Made by a program: the position numbers and the translations under genes
Shown: in pieces, positions 38,106-51,010 of the stretch
Layout: every line of letters starts with the position of its first letter
How positions within the stretch are numbered: position 1 is the first letter of the stretch
The notes under the pieces: generated by a model
Databases searched by the model: none
Told to the model about the DNA's origin: nothing
What the model saw: the letters and a program-made list of their open reading frames with translations, nothing else
Source: Triglochin maritima
Lineage: Eukaryota > Streptophyta > Magnoliopsida > Alismatales > Juncaginaceae
DNA: 64,000 nt
NCBI GenBank assembly: GCA_963682175.1
Contig: OY821779.1
Coordinates: forward strand, 3,918,501 to 3,982,500
Direction of reading: 5' to 3'

Positions 38106-38119
38106 CTGCTCTGATACCA
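38106..38119 (-). other. Primer-binding site of the Copia element
   Basis: TGGTATCAGAGCAG on the minus strand, directly inside the 5' LTR; complementary to the 3' end of initiator tRNA-Met, the usual Copia primer. Confidence 0.9.
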
Positions 38120-38320
38120 TGTTGAAAAGAAGAGATGGCGTAGAAGAAGAAGAATTTTGTATTTAGTTTTTTGTTGTTGTATATATTACATGATTTGTGA
38201 TGTATTTATACAAAGTACAATAGATTCGTTGGGGTCTCATAAATACAGATTTATTGTTTGTGGGGAACTGAAATGGAAGAAGCTAGACCGGCAGGAGGCA
38301 ACGGTAAGATGATTTCAACG
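38120..38320 (-). repeat. 5' LTR of the Copia element
   Basis: 201 bp. It differs from the left LTR at about five sites, including the terminal base (ends TTCAACG rather than TTCAACA). The target-site duplication TACAT follows at 38321. Confidence 0.93.
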
Positions 38321-38325
38321 TACAT

Positions 38326-40410
38326 GTTACAGGATACTTTTTGTATCTCAAGTAAATGGCTGCCACACAAAAATCTGGGATTATCATCTGAAAAAGAAGG
38401 AAGAAGTAATCTAAGTAAAAGACAAGAACTATGGAAGTGTTTTATTCATTGATAATGTGTTTATTTTCTTGATATGACCATATTGTTTTGTTTGTAGTGA
38501 CATCCAGACGCGTCTATTGGATACGGACGGTAGGGGAAGAAGACGGGAAGGGAGTGGGCGTTGGTGTAACCATCTTCTTCCATCAATCAAGTCTTGGTCA
38601 AACTCGATGGAAGTTCAAAGTTAGGATAAGAAAACATGGTCTGAACAGATCTCAAATTCCGTCTTTTAGTCTTATGCACATATGGTGTCGTATTTACACG
38701 TTTGTCATAATAAAGATGTGATTGCGACATTTACTTAACTCATCCCCGTCATTGACCTGAGTTAGCTTCTAAATGGACCAATTAACGTTAATTCATTTGG
38801 AAGTTCATTAACCTTGAAATTCAAGATCATAATATCGCACCGGACCATGGTAGTTGGTAGTTGCATCTTGAATTCAACTGAAATAAGTTTTGAATGGAAT
38901 TTCACGGGGGAAATTGCTGTATCGCTGAAACTTAGAACACCACACCAAAAAGCACGAAGAGTTCACAAAAAATTGACCCAGAATAACGATTACTAATTTG
39001 TAACTTAGACGGTAGAAATAAATTAAATAAGATGACAACCGTGGCACTTAATTGGTAAATTTCAACTTCCAGATAACAAAGATCAGTAATCAAAATCCCA
39101 AAGAAATGAAGCTATGTTCTTGAACTGAGCTAAGAGTACTTCTTTCCTTGATGACAATTTAGTTAGAGTAGGTAAAAACTTTCAAACAATGCAAACCATA
39201 TGAATCTGGATACATCTTACGTATAATTTAGTAAGATATGGAATGAAGCTACAGAGTTGGTGAAAGTCACAAGAATCGTGAGTAATAAAATATTAATACG
39301 GGGAATATTTCTAATGGTAGAAGACGTCCAGTGAAGAAGACACACAGGTAGATATTCTGATATTATCCATCGGGAGTAGAAGATCCTGTGCTTAGAATAG
39401 CCTAACAGGGTTGATATTTAACATGCAATCATTCAGGATTTGTTAGGGACCTACTGGTGACACGAACTCTGGTAAACTAAAAGAAACCACTAGTAGACCC
39501 TAGTCAAACTAAAAGAAACCACTAGTAGACCAACTTCAAACCCGACAACAAATATTCTCCTAGTCAAAAAGAGCCCAAGGGACACCCCATCCAAAGAACA
39601 GGAAGACTTGGCATTTAAAGGATGATTAAAAGCATAATGGACAATAAAGAAAGTGCAAACATCTAAACTAGTGGTGGTAGTGGATCAAACCTTCATCCCG
39701 AGGCCTTAAGCAATCTTTACGAATAGAAGTTTAACTGACAAGGTGAAACCAAGTCCCCACCTTCTGATTAGCTCATGTAGCATATGCAATCTACCATTTA
39801 CATTCCAGTGGGTCAAAAACAGTCATTCGTTCGAGCTTGGAATCATACAGATGAAGCAAAAGACAGTGTCAAAAAAAGGAGGGTTAATCATGTCCAACGT
39901 GGAAAAGAAAACATTGATTGTACAACCTTCTCGGACAACATGCTCATTCCTCTAACCTTCATGGTGACACCAACCAGGGCAAGTTGAAGGAATAAGCTTC
40001 CTCAGGTTATTAACGAGTGCGGACATTCTCCTGCGAGGAAAGAGACATGCATTAGAAGAAAATAGGCCCACCGAAACATAATCACCTCCCACAGCATAAT
40101 TCATGGTTTGCAACTTGACTGCTGCAAGTTTTCATAATCAAATCTATGTCGTGTTTGAGTAGAGACTTCTGAAAGGTAAACTACTAAACTAAAATCAAGG
40201 AAATCATCTTAGCATATTTTACACTGAAGTCTGGTGTGTCAAGAAAATTTAGAGCTCAATAATATAGTTATAAAGAAAGAACATGAGCTTTGTTCTCATT
40301 TCAAACACAAAATGCAAACCATTAGATTCTATATAAAATCAAATAATTGTCATGCAAAGTCACAGCTCCTTCGGATTGTAGTCGGCTTATGAGAGTTTGT
40401 AAATCGTTGA
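38326..40410. other. Intergenic, downstream of the TORTIFOLIA1-like gene
   Basis: AT-rich, no gene supported. A small direct repeat (GTCAAACTAAAAGAAACCAC) occurs at about 39503. The last few hundred bases should hold the 3' UTR of the gene at 40411. Confidence 0.5.
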
Positions 40411-43400
40411 TCACAAGCATACCTCACACCATAAGAACCGCAGCTTCAATTCAAGTTGTGCAATGGCCTCACTTTCAACTGGACTGGAGAAGTCAATAGT
40501 TTTAGCTTCCTGGACTGCAAGCAACAACTCCCTCTTCACTTTTGTGGCGAGACAAAGATAATTTGGTTTGTGAATGGTACTCAGGTCCACTACCTGTTAT
40601 GAAAGATCTCGGTGAAACAAACAAGTGGCAGGAATAAGAAATAATATCACAAGATACAGCTAGCAAAGAAAAAGGCATGCCAAAATGGCGTACCTGTTGC
40701 AACCAAGGAATAATCAAGCCAATGAAACGTGGATCCAGAATTTGTGAAGCCAGATTACACATGATTTCATTAGCCGTCTCACTCGATAACCTTTCCAGAA
40801 CAGGACCAGTCCTATTCATAAGCTCAATCAAGACAACATCATCACCAGTCAAAAGGGCCTCTAGATATGCACCCTCTATGTCCCTTGCACATATGAAATC
40901 CTTGATTCGTTTCCAGAAGCAGTTCTTATTATCTGATTTACTTGGTTTAGAATTGGAATAACAGGCTGAAGAGGAAAGTTCTTTAGTTCTTGTGTGGTTG
41001 ATGCCTAAATTTTTGGTACCTCGTACTAAATTCTTCTGAATTACTACAGATGTAGGATCTAAAGATGTATCTGGCTTAAGATCTCTCCAGAGTTCTGTTG
41101 TTTCCTGAACAGAGCAACTTGATCGGCTTTTTGAAGATGCGGTTTCCTCCCAACAATCACTGCCTCTCAAAGATAACCTTGAAGGTTGCTTAACATTCAT
41201 ATCCACAGACGATCTAGGAGTACAATTAGAAAGCCTAGGAGAAGAGATGCTTGGAGTTCTCTTCGAAATTTTGGAGATGGAAGCAATAGGAGTATTACCA
41301 GCTTGCAAAAGATTTTGGGTTATTTTATCCATAGCAGACTCCAGACCATGCACCTTAGACTGTAAAAGCGACAAACTATCCATCGAGTTTCCCATGAAAA
41401 CCTGGAAACAACCAATAATACATATTACAGCAAGAAGCTGAAATTATCTTTGTTCCGATCACACTTTTCAGGAGCCAGGTTATAACTAAAAATCCAATGT
41501 TTGAATCTTCCAACACAATTGTAGGTCAAGAAAAGCTTTCGTTTACACAATAAGAATGATGGACCACAGTTATATTAGAATGCAATCATAATTCATTTTA
41601 ATAGTGATAGATGGGCTGAATAGGGATAAGACAAATTCTTACCAGTTTATCAGAAACATCTGCATGTGAATCAAGAATTTGCAAAAGTTAATAACAATTC
41701 ATTACAGAAGGTAGAACTGCAGAAGTATGATTTTCCATCAAATGGCATACCAGACAACCATCGGCTATTGAAATCAATGAAAAACTTCTGTAAGGAAATA
41801 TTCTTACATTCCAAAACTCAAAAGAGGATATGGCAAAAAACACCACGTATAAAAAATGTTACTTGACAAACCAAAAGTACCTGCACAAGATCAAGTAAGC
41901 TTGACTGCCTGCTCTCTATTTCAGAGAGTTGTTTCTTAATGAGAGTTAATTCATCCACCACATGTAGTAAACAATCTTTTGTGCCTCCTGAGTTGAATTT
42001 ATGTACTCTGGAACTTGGATTCATGGGCTCATTTGCTGAAAGCACATAATTTTGGCACTCAGAAGCAAGCTTCTCATCACCAGTGCTGACACAGTTTCTG
42101 GGGTTGACCAAAACCGGACAATCATAAGTGGCAGTTACATGCTTGGTTTCACAACTTCCGCCACTAGGATCTGAAACTGAAGAGCATTCAGGTTTGTCAT
42201 CATCCTCACCATCCTGATAGCTAATGTCATTTCCCTGAGTTACATTGCTTCTTGTTTCAGAGGTTTTTGTCATACAACTCCCCTCAGATTCCATAGTTTG
42301 TGTATGTGTAAGAAGGGGAGTGCGAGCCTTTGGAAGTGATATTTCAACATGCCAATCATGTACTTTAGGTTGTTCAATACCTTGACCATTATTGGAGCAT
42401 ATTTTCCGAGTAGCCAAAGGGGCCCTGCTACCTTTTGAACTGCTAGACTTAGTGCTTATAGTAGAAATTTGACAAACTTTTCCTGAAAGTGTATCCGAAC
42501 AACCACCATCAGTACCACTAGTGGCATCAGATTTGTAAGCTCTGCTGCGGTCTTCTGCAAAATAATCATGTCATACATGTAAGCATTAAAATGCACAAAA
42601 CACTCTAACAGATAAAGAACAGAAACATAATCATTTGTCAGAAGTTAAAGTTCACCTGATGACACATTACAATACCTCAAATGGCAAAATTACAAGACCT
42701 AATAAATCTACAACGACGTTGCATTGAATGGAAGGATGAATTACACTGTTTCTTGAACCATGCAAACCTAACTCGTGGAACAAATATATCAGGTTGCTAT
42801 AAGTTGGAGCTAAATAGCTAATTCACCCAGCAAATAAAACACCAAATTTAGTACCCAAACATCACAACCAATAGCTCGGTGCATTATTAGTTTATTGCAT
42901 AATAAAGCAATCTGTGAATATACTATAAAAAAAACTTCAAAGCTAAACGGAAATCGAAAAGGTAAGAGAACTTTCCAACATTTCAAACCAAAAAACTACC
43001 ATTCGATGCATTGCCTAGGTAAATTTAGTCAAATAAAATCATATATACAACTTTATAGGTGAACAAATACATATTATCAGACCTTTTGTACATGATTCAG
43101 CTTCAGAAATATCGGATGACGCTATTCCTGAAAATGTTTTCCAACATTTCAAAGCATGTAAGACTGCATCTCTCACAGGTTTCACCTATTAAAAGAATAT
43201 ATAATACTTGAGCATTAATACCCTGACATGGAAAAATTGAGGTTTATGGTGACAATAACTTACCTTATCAAAGCGGCAGCCTTCAAGAGAGCGAATGCAG
43301 GCTGGCTTGAAAGACCCCACAAGAGACATGCTACTCATAGCAATGTTGGTTAATGCAACAGACGCGGCTTTCCTAGCTGTCCAGTCACTGCTTTTAAGTG

Positions 43401-44285
43401 TGTCGAGTATGCTGGACATTGCAGCAGAAAGAGCATGTTCCGTTGTTGCTCCTCCAGCCTGAAGAAACAAGGAAACATTAAGGAGATGATTGTCTTTTCA
43501 TAGATGGATTCACTAACAAACCATTTATCAATATAGATGGAGTGGGTTGTCAAGAATTCAAGTTGCAATATTTCTGAGTACATTTGAACTCACCAAGTTT
43601 TCATGGTATAATGTAAATGCATAAACAGTAAGTGAACAAATGAAGAACAAATTACCTCAATAATGCTTCTGACCAGCTCAACTAAAGCTGGCTTGGCCAT
43701 GAAATGTGGATTTTTTAGCAACTTAATGACACGACTGAGCATCTGCTGCAGAATTAGAACAGGTGGATGTTTAGTGTCGTCAATTGCCCTCGACAAACAC
43801 AATGCAGCACCACCTTGAACATATCTATTTTGCTCTGCCAAAGCTTCAAATAGAGGTTTGGTCAACACAACAAACATTCCCCCACCCTCACTATCGGCAC
43901 CAGATCCAACCACACTTAAAGCAAGTACACCTACAGTCTCCACACAGGCATCCTTGACAACCGAATCTGTATCCTTCAGACGTTTGACGACACTCGCCAT
44001 CATCTTACCAAGATGTGAAGCCATTAGACCACCATGACACCTAGCCAACACCCCCATAATCCTCACACATTCCTTGCGCACGGCCCCCTTCTGTTCAGAG
44101 TCAGTGTCCACAATGCACGAAACGAAAGGGGAGATACCCTCGGGTCCAAGACCATGAACAATCTTTTCTAGTTCCTCCACCCCAAGGTGGTTGGTGTCCC
44201 GATCCGCAAGCTTATTGAGCGACATGACAATCCGCTGCTTAAGCTCAAACGCCACCTGCTGACTGCTGACACCCCTTCCACCCAT
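40411..44285 (-). CDS. TORTIFOLIA1-like microtubule-associated protein
   Basis: Six exons on the minus strand: 44285-43656, 43458-43264, 43185-43083, 42554-41881, 41401-40694, 40593-40411; all GT-AG with matching phases; 830 aa. Residues 1-290 are HEAT-type helical repeats (FELKQRIVMSLNKLADRDT, LEKIVHGLGPEGISPFVSCI, EQKGAVRKECVRIMGVLA, ALCLSRAIDD, SDWTARKAASVALTNIA). The middle (about 310-600) is Ser/Thr-rich, with a predicted coiled coil where SMDSLSLLQSKVHGLESAMDK stands. The C-terminal part (FICARDIEGAYLEALLTGDD, LIELMNRTGPVLERLS) is the conserved TORTIFOLIA domain. The family binds cortical microtubules and controls directional cell growth. The stop at 40411 is reached by reading on past GAG|GTATGC, where a further splice is possible, so the last residues are less sure. 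A 5' UTR intron donor is likely near 45150. Confidence 0.93.
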
Positions 44286-45400
44286 CTTAGACTTGGAATT
44301 TATCAAATAAGACCTCATGATTAGTGTATTCTAGGGGCCAAGGACCGGAAATTACACAGACGGGCGTCTAATAATTAAGATAGCCAAACAAACTGCATAG
44401 AGAAAAATGTGTGGCTTGAGCCGTGGATCTTACTCCGGCTGTGAAGTTGCTAGAGATTTCCTCCTCCATAAGACGAAGGCTAAAACCACAGATGCAAAAG
44501 TTGTAACCATCAATCGACCGGCATTTTGCTAGTGAATTACTAAAATGAAGTAGAGGTTAAGTAAAGAGTCTAAAAGCCTCATTCTAGAACAAACTCTACA
44601 ACAACTTTTAAACTTCAACTATAGCCATTTCCAGGTAAAAAGACGCCGTAATTACTAAAGTAAGAACAGCCAAAAGAAAATGTTTTCCCAAAAAACACGA
44701 AATCGCAACTAAACACGAAAAAAATAGATTATAGAGCAAATGCAACAAACAACGATGAACAACCACACTACAACTTCGAAAAATAAGTAAAAACAGAGGA
44801 AAAAGGTAAAATCGAGAGTCAAAGCCAGTGGAAACAACGAACACAACTCCACAACTACCAAACCAAACCCTGGAAAAAACACAAAAAATCACAACTAAAC
44901 AACAAAAAATCCTACTGAAACCACGAATCCGAAGTCAAACGTCGAAAATACTAAAATAGCAAAAAAAGTAAAATCTATCTAGAGCCAAAACCAGTGGAAA
45001 CAAGTCAAACAACAAAACACAACTCCACAACTACGAACCGAAAACCTTAAAATAAATAAAAATCAACAAAAAAACATTAACGAAATCACGAATCCGAAGT
45101 CAAACGTAGAGATTCCCCGGATCGGAGGAAGAAGCGATCGGAAACCTCACCTTCTCGCGTCCGAGTCGCTTTCTTTTTTTCTTTTTTTTTGGGTTCGGAA
45201 ACAAATGTTAAGGGGTTGGGTGGGGAGGGGTTTTATACGGCTTTGGCGGTTGAGTTCGAATTCCCGAGATGGGGTCGGACGATTGTGGGCCGTCGGATGG
45301 GATTTCAAATCGGAGTTTGAAACCAGGGGATGCGACATGGTCACGTGACTGGATTCGTCTCTCTCTTCTGATCCTCCAAAGCCCACCCTGTTGAGTCACG
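44286..45400. other. 5' UTR intron and promoter of the TORTIFOLIA1-like gene
   Basis: A-rich on the plus strand (44600-45100), then a GA/TC-rich block with AGAAG|GTGAGG on the minus strand at 45149, a likely first non-coding exon boundary. No other gene. Confidence 0.5.
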
Positions 45401-47036
45401 CGGGTGGTGTTTTATTGGCTGCTGCCCTCTGTGTTTTCAGGTTGGAGTGGTTTATAACACAGCCATGAATGTGCTCCCAAGTCCCAAACTATGTCAGGGA
45501 AATTTGCAAAATCACTTAATGGTATCGTTTACATTTTACATACCACATCAGATGTGTATGCGGTAAGAAAAAGTTACATCCTCCTCTTAACATGCTTAAT
45601 TGATAACCAAAGAATGAAATTCACATCTGGCATTGTGAACTTGGAGATGTATGGAAAATAATTTTTCTATTAAATTTGTGACTTGGGAAGAAGATAAAGG
45701 TCATGAGCGGTCTAGCTAGCGTACGGGGTAATTGCAAACGTTCCCCAGAAGTGCATCAGTTGGAAAGATGAGTAAAAAGTGTGAGACTCCGCGTCTGATG
45801 ACCAGACGCAAACGCTTGATGTAACCAAGCGAATCTAATGCAAATTTGGGTACGTGAACAAGTTTTGGGTTTGGGTCAGGGAAGTTGAAATTTCTATTGT
45901 GGGACGAGTCGGAGCTGACACGTGTCGACATATGCTTCTAAGCTCTAGCTCTAGAAGTTAATCTGATAAATTGTACCATATACCAATACGCATTGTTTGG
46001 TGCAACCGTGCAAGGGTTTTTTCCCTTCTTCAAACGTTGAATCTTGTAAAAGTGTAATGCAACTTGAAGATTACCAAAAAGTGCTTTATAACATATATGT
46101 GACAGTGGATGGTTGTGGATTACTGGATTTAAAGGATTGATATGAAATATGTGATATTATTCGCTCGTAATTGGTTGTAAGTTTCATCGACTATTGTGAA
46201 TTTTATTGTTAATTACTTATTTGTTCTTTTGGTGTCGCAAGCTTATATAGAAATGAAGAGAGGAGCAAACAAAAAAACTCTTACTCATGGAATGGCCTCC
46301 TTTCTGATTTTGGCAAAGAAAGAGTTATGAGATATGACAGTAACCTGTGGGCGTGTAGTCATGTTTCACACAATCTTTTACAACATACTATCAAAGAAAT
46401 TCTTCGTACTCTTGTGGTCTGATGAAGTTTATAAGGTGGTGCATTTTTTTTTGATAAAAAATATATGTTTATGCATAATCAAAAATTACTATTTAGGAGC
46501 AACGATACATAGATAAAAGCTTTTAATAACCTTTAGAGAAAGAAGCTACCGTTAATATGAATGTTGTTCTAACTTAAGCATACCAAAAAATTAAATTCTT
46601 ACCTGCACTTTTTTAGTTTGGCATGGACAAACTCCTTCCACCTATGACTTGTCCCAGCCAATTAATTCGTTGCACTGGGACTTGGGAGGACAAAAATTCT
46701 TAGATTATTGTTGGTATTATTGGATTATAAAAAGTTTCTAAAAGTCATTACCTTTTTTAAATTAACATCTTGAAATGGAAATACTTAGGGGGCGCCGGTG
46801 ATGGTGTTGAGCATGCATGTATTACTTTCATTTTCGACAAATTGTTCCAACATAGCACACGCATTGTAAGCGTCGCGTGGACTTTGGTGTTGTGTTCTCC
46901 ACTCCTGCCGACACAGGAATTTCCAGAAAAATAATTAGCGTTTAAATAATATCCTGTCATTCTCAAACACACGAGGAGAAAGCTGTGCTCTAGTTAATGA
47001 TGATCTTTTTTATTTATTATTATAAACTTTTCGTTA
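45401..47036. other. Intergenic
   Basis: AT-rich, many stops in all frames. No gene or transposon end recognised. Confidence 0.4.
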
Positions 47037-47197
47037 GTGACGATTGAGGGGGTGTCAGTGGCGCGGAAAGCTCCGGAAAATGATTTTCGGAGTCAACGGG
47101 AAAGCAGAGGAAAACAGAATCCAGTGGAAAACAGTTTCCCTTTGACTGAATTTTGTTGTTTGTGCCTGCGTCGGAAAACAGTTTGGATAAGAAAAAC

Positions 47198-47380
47198 GGA
47201 CGACCGAACTAGTTTCGGTCGACCGAAATGCGACTTCCTCATAGTGAACGTAAACGGAAGACCGAACTAAGTTCGGTCGTCCGAACGGATCATTGTAGTT
47301 ACGAATTCGGTAGACCGAAATATGTTCGGTCGTCCGTTATATTCATTTTCGGTGGACCGAATGTTTGACGGTCGACCGAA
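47198..47380. repeat. Cluster of four GACCGAA dyads
   Basis: Four imperfect inverted repeats of about 30 bp stand at 47198-47227, 47256-47283, 47308-47336 and 47349-47380. Each has GACCGAA, a 5-6-bp loop and TTCGGTC or a close variant (GACGGTC in the last). Spacers of 12-30 bp carry no such motif. Each could form a hairpin. They sit in a wider unclassified block (about 47037-47600). Confidence 0.85.
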
Positions 47381-47556
47381 AAAATTCTGTTTCTGTGGCT
47401 TTCCGACCTCAAAGTGACGGAAAACTCAAAGAAAATTTTATACATACCACAGAATCCGACGGAATCCGTGTTTTCGTGCACAAACGCCCCATTTCCGGAG
47501 TCAACCGGAATCCAAATTCCATTTCCGTCGGATTCCCTCGGAATTCATGTGCACAA

Positions 47557-47578
47557 CCCCCCCCCCCCCCCCCCCCCC
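47557..47578. repeat. Poly-C run, 22 bases
   Basis: Uninterrupted run of 22 C following GTGCACAA. Length may be affected by sequencing error. Confidence 0.8.
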
Positions 47579-47799
47579 GCGAGACTCCTAACAAATCCAT
47601 TCATACCATTGCCCACGCATGTTGAAACCATTACACATTTGAAGGTTATCATTATCATATATAAGTTAAAGTAACAAATTCCTCTAAAAATCAATCGAGC
47701 TTTTTGGAAAATTTTCGAATGACTCTAGCTACATATGGGTTTTAGAAAGAGACGCATTTGGACATTGTAGTTTGTAGGCTTGCCGTGATCTCCATGTGA

Positions 47800-47859
47800 G
47801 ATTGCATCTATATAAACAGCAATCGCACATGTGATGAGAATATGGGAGGCATAAATTAA
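47800..47859. repeat. 60-bp direct repeat, left copy
   Basis: Starts GATTGCATCTATATAAACAG and ends GGCATAAATTAA. It matches 48451-48510 at 59 of 60 positions (one G/A difference) and directly abuts the insert that begins at 47860. Confidence 0.92.
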
Positions 47860-48450
47860 GAGAAATGTTTTATGGTCGCGGTGCGTCCGGGACGTCGTCT
47901 GACGTGGACTATCCAGTCAGCAAAAACTAAAAATTAATTAAATCACATATTATTTATTTATTTTGTGTCACATCACACACACGCGGAACTATGTGACTTT
48001 TGGTTTCCAACATACATATATTCTCAAAATCTTCCATTATTCCCTCAAACTTTTCATTCTTCATCATTTTCTCCCGATGGAAGACGAGATTTGTAAGAGG
48101 GATGCCGAGGAGATGACGCAGGAGTGAGTCTTAAGGAGGTTGGGACGCCGACGTCGTTGGTTAGAACGTCACGATGTAGTTGGTCGGCGAGGAAGAGGAA
48201 GAAATGGTCGGCGTTGGAGTCTTTCTCGAGGCGAGGAGGAGGAATGTGATTTTTTGTAACTGATTTTAGTTTTTTGTATGATGTTTTTTGGGATAAGTTT
48301 GGTTTCGTGGCTGATTTGAAGTTTTGGGGTTTTGTTATGTGATGGATTGATCTTGATTTTTCGGAAACGTGGTTTTTTGTAGCTGATTTGAGTTTTTTGT
48401 GTTGAGTTTTTACGGATGATGAGAAATGTGGTTTTGTAGCTGTTTATATA
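47860..48450 (-). mobile_element. Truncated small MULE-family copy
   Basis: Begins with the same terminal sequence as the element at 50380-51781 (GTCGCGGTGCGTCCGGGACG, GTCTGAC, CAGTCAGCAAAAACTAAAAA). It continues with a reverse-complement match to about 51200-51760, including GTTGGTCGGCGAGGAAGAGG. The far terminal repeat is missing. The piece lies exactly between the two 60-bp direct repeats. Confidence 0.7.
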
Positions 48451-48510
48451 GATTGCATCTATATAAACAGCAATCACACATGTGATGAGAATATGGGAGG
48501 CATAAATTAA
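48451..48510. repeat. 60-bp direct repeat, right copy
   Basis: Second copy of 47800-47859; sequences beyond the two copies differ at once. Confidence 0.92.
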
Positions 48511-50379
48511 TGCTATGCAACAAGTCAGAAAGTGCATGGGTTTAATAGTTAACACACCTGGTATTGTCTATTTGATCATGTTGAGCTCACAACATAGGTA
48601 TGTAGAAAAGATTTTGTCAGTCTTGTAATGGTTTTATCTGCACATTACAAGTATAACGAATGCCAAATATATAGTGATCAATGTAGACAAACACTATTGC
48701 GTTATGTTACCTTTTTTCACTAGACATACATTTCATACAAATCATTGTAATATATTACACTTAAAAATTCAAAATTCAAAATCATTACTACAAATATTTC
48801 ACCTTTTCCGACACTTTCGAGTTTTGACCCTCCAAGATTCCACGCCCTTCCGGTCTTGCAGACCAACAAGCCAACAAGGTACTATCCAGTTGGCTTATTG
48901 ATGTAAATTTTGTATCTATATAAGTTTTTTTAAAGTGATTTTGAATCTGTATAAGTTTTCCAACTTATATTTATTTTTCTTTTTCTATGTGGCTTATTTA
49001 CTGAAGTTGCATGCATGTTTTCGATTTGTGCAATGCATGTAGGATATGAATATTCAAGGAAGTGATTACATGTTTAGGCTTTCAATTGATTTCTTTTTCT
49101 CACGGGCATAAGGTTATCTTGTAGGACCCATAAGGTGATGAGGATAATCTATGGATTCGCATAATCTTGTACAGGGATTGATGTTGGAGAGTCTGATCTT
49201 ATATTTGATTTACAAATACCAAATTTAGATGTGGGTTTTGAAATCCACAGTGGAATTAACCCAAAAAAAAAAACTTGTGAAAAACAATACACACGTAGAG
49301 AAGTTCAGATTAAAAATTGACATTATTTATATAAATAAATACACAAGACATGCACTTTTATTAAGATATATCTACAATTATTCCTTGGATAATTCAAAAT
49401 AACATCAGTGTTCTTCAAATATTGCAAATTATCTTAGGAATCGTAGATTTCGGTAAAACATTTTGTTTGTGTCCTTTTTGATGATCTTAATATTAATAAT
49501 GGCAAGGAATACATGCAACCTCGTATATAGTTTGACATTAGAAGTTTCATCTTAGCGTCGTAGTGGGCATGAAACGGTCAAACTCTGCATATTTTTTAAT
49601 GCGAGCGTATAATTGAAAATTTAATTTAGCCTATTTGGAGGAATATTAACGGATATTACTGCCATCTTAAGTTATTTGGGAGTATCATATTTTTATTTCT
49701 ACACACTGTATTTTTTTACAGTCTGCAATTTTTCTTTTTCAATGGGAGTTTGGCGAATTTTCTTGATTTACAGTTACAATAATCTGTGTCACTATAAAAA
49801 CAAGGAAAATATAGATCCCTTTGGAGAGGTCACTAGTAAAATTGGGATTCAAATGTAGTCTTCTAAAGAAATACAATGTTATGGCTGACTCCTAAGTCCT
49901 AACCATGTTCAAGTCGTCGGTTTGCAGAGTTATCATATTGGTTGGGGAAAAAACATTTACAACTCGTTAACAAATCAAAACATTTAATTTCCACAAATAT
50001 CTAGCACATTCTCGACCATCGGGAACAAAACACAACCCTTCGTGGGGTCAACTTTCAAACACCCATTCCACACAACACAAAAGTTCAAATCAAAATTCAA
50101 AAACTTTGGAGTATCATCCAGAGCATGTGACGAAACAGTTAGCCCATCTCGCAGCAGAAAATTAAAGTTGATGTCAACTTAAGAGAGAAAATTTCACCAC
50201 AAACACCAGTTACACCACATTGGATGCAATGGGCCAACCAGATGGAATACGTAAGGCTCCACTACTCTTTTGCTTTGCATGGGAGCCACTAGTCTGGAAA
50301 GTTTGGTCACAGGATTTGGAGGATTGGAGATGGTCAGTTGGGATCTCTTTAATTACTCTTTAGCTTTGCGTCTTTGATG
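48511..50379. other. Intergenic
   Basis: AT-rich; no gene, RNA or transposon end recognised. Confidence 0.4.
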
Positions 50380-50619
50380 AAAGTGGCGTGATACACCGAC
50401 GTGGACGTGTTTGAGATGCGTCTGACGTGTTCAGTTGAGTCAACAATACAGTCAGCAGAGAAAATTATTTAATAACATGTTTGTGTCGACTCAAATGCAA
50501 TCTTTAGTTTCCCAATGCAACATTAATTTCTCATTGCAACGTTTGGTTTCTCATGTAACTTTATTTTTCCCAACGTAACTTTTGGTTTATCCATACAAGT
50601 TTCGGATATAGAGGTAAAA

Positions 50620-51010
50620 TGAAGAGTTCATTTTAAACATATGAGTTGATGTCTTTCCTTTTTAACATAAGAGTTTATCCTTTTAAGTACCGATTTGTAC
50701 TTTTTAATTATGATTTTGTCATTTTTAACATAAAAGTTGTTGTTTTTTCCCTTTTAAGTATTGTTTCATCATTTTTAAGTTATGTTTGTTCCATTTTAAG
50801 TTATGTTTGTTCTTTTTTAAGTTTCGTTTAGTCATTTTTAAGTTTTGTTTGTTCCTTTTTAGGTATTGTTTCATCATTTTTAAATTGGTGTTTTTTTCTT
50901 TTAAAGTATTGTTTCATCATTTTTAAGTTATGTTTGTTACTTTTTAAGTTATATTTGTTCCTTTTTCAGTTGTTTTTTTTCTTTTTAAGATTGTTATTTT
51001 TATCACATGC
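50620..51010. repeat. T-rich short tandem words
   Basis: Repeated TTTTTAAGTTATGTTTGTTC and TTTAAGTATTGTTTCATCAT words with about 20-22-bp spacing inside the MULE. Non-coding. Confidence 0.7.

Larger units (their letters stand above)
33513..38320 (-). mobile_element. Ty1/Copia LTR retrotransposon, recent but frame-broken
   Basis: 4,808 bp on the minus strand, with 201-bp LTRs at both ends, a primer-binding site, a polypurine tract and TACAT target-site duplications. Order in the element: gag, protease, integrase, reverse transcriptase, RNase H, which is the Copia order. The coding part is interrupted by frameshifts or stops (about 37050-37075, 36015-36140, 35890 and 35036), so this copy is probably not autonomous. 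The LTRs differ at about five of 201 positions, which points to a recent insertion. Confidence 0.95.

Noticed and set aside
45230..45265. Possible tRNA-like GTTCGAATTCC motif
   Set aside because: Only the T-loop-like word is present; no acceptor stem or anticodon arm could be drawn around it.
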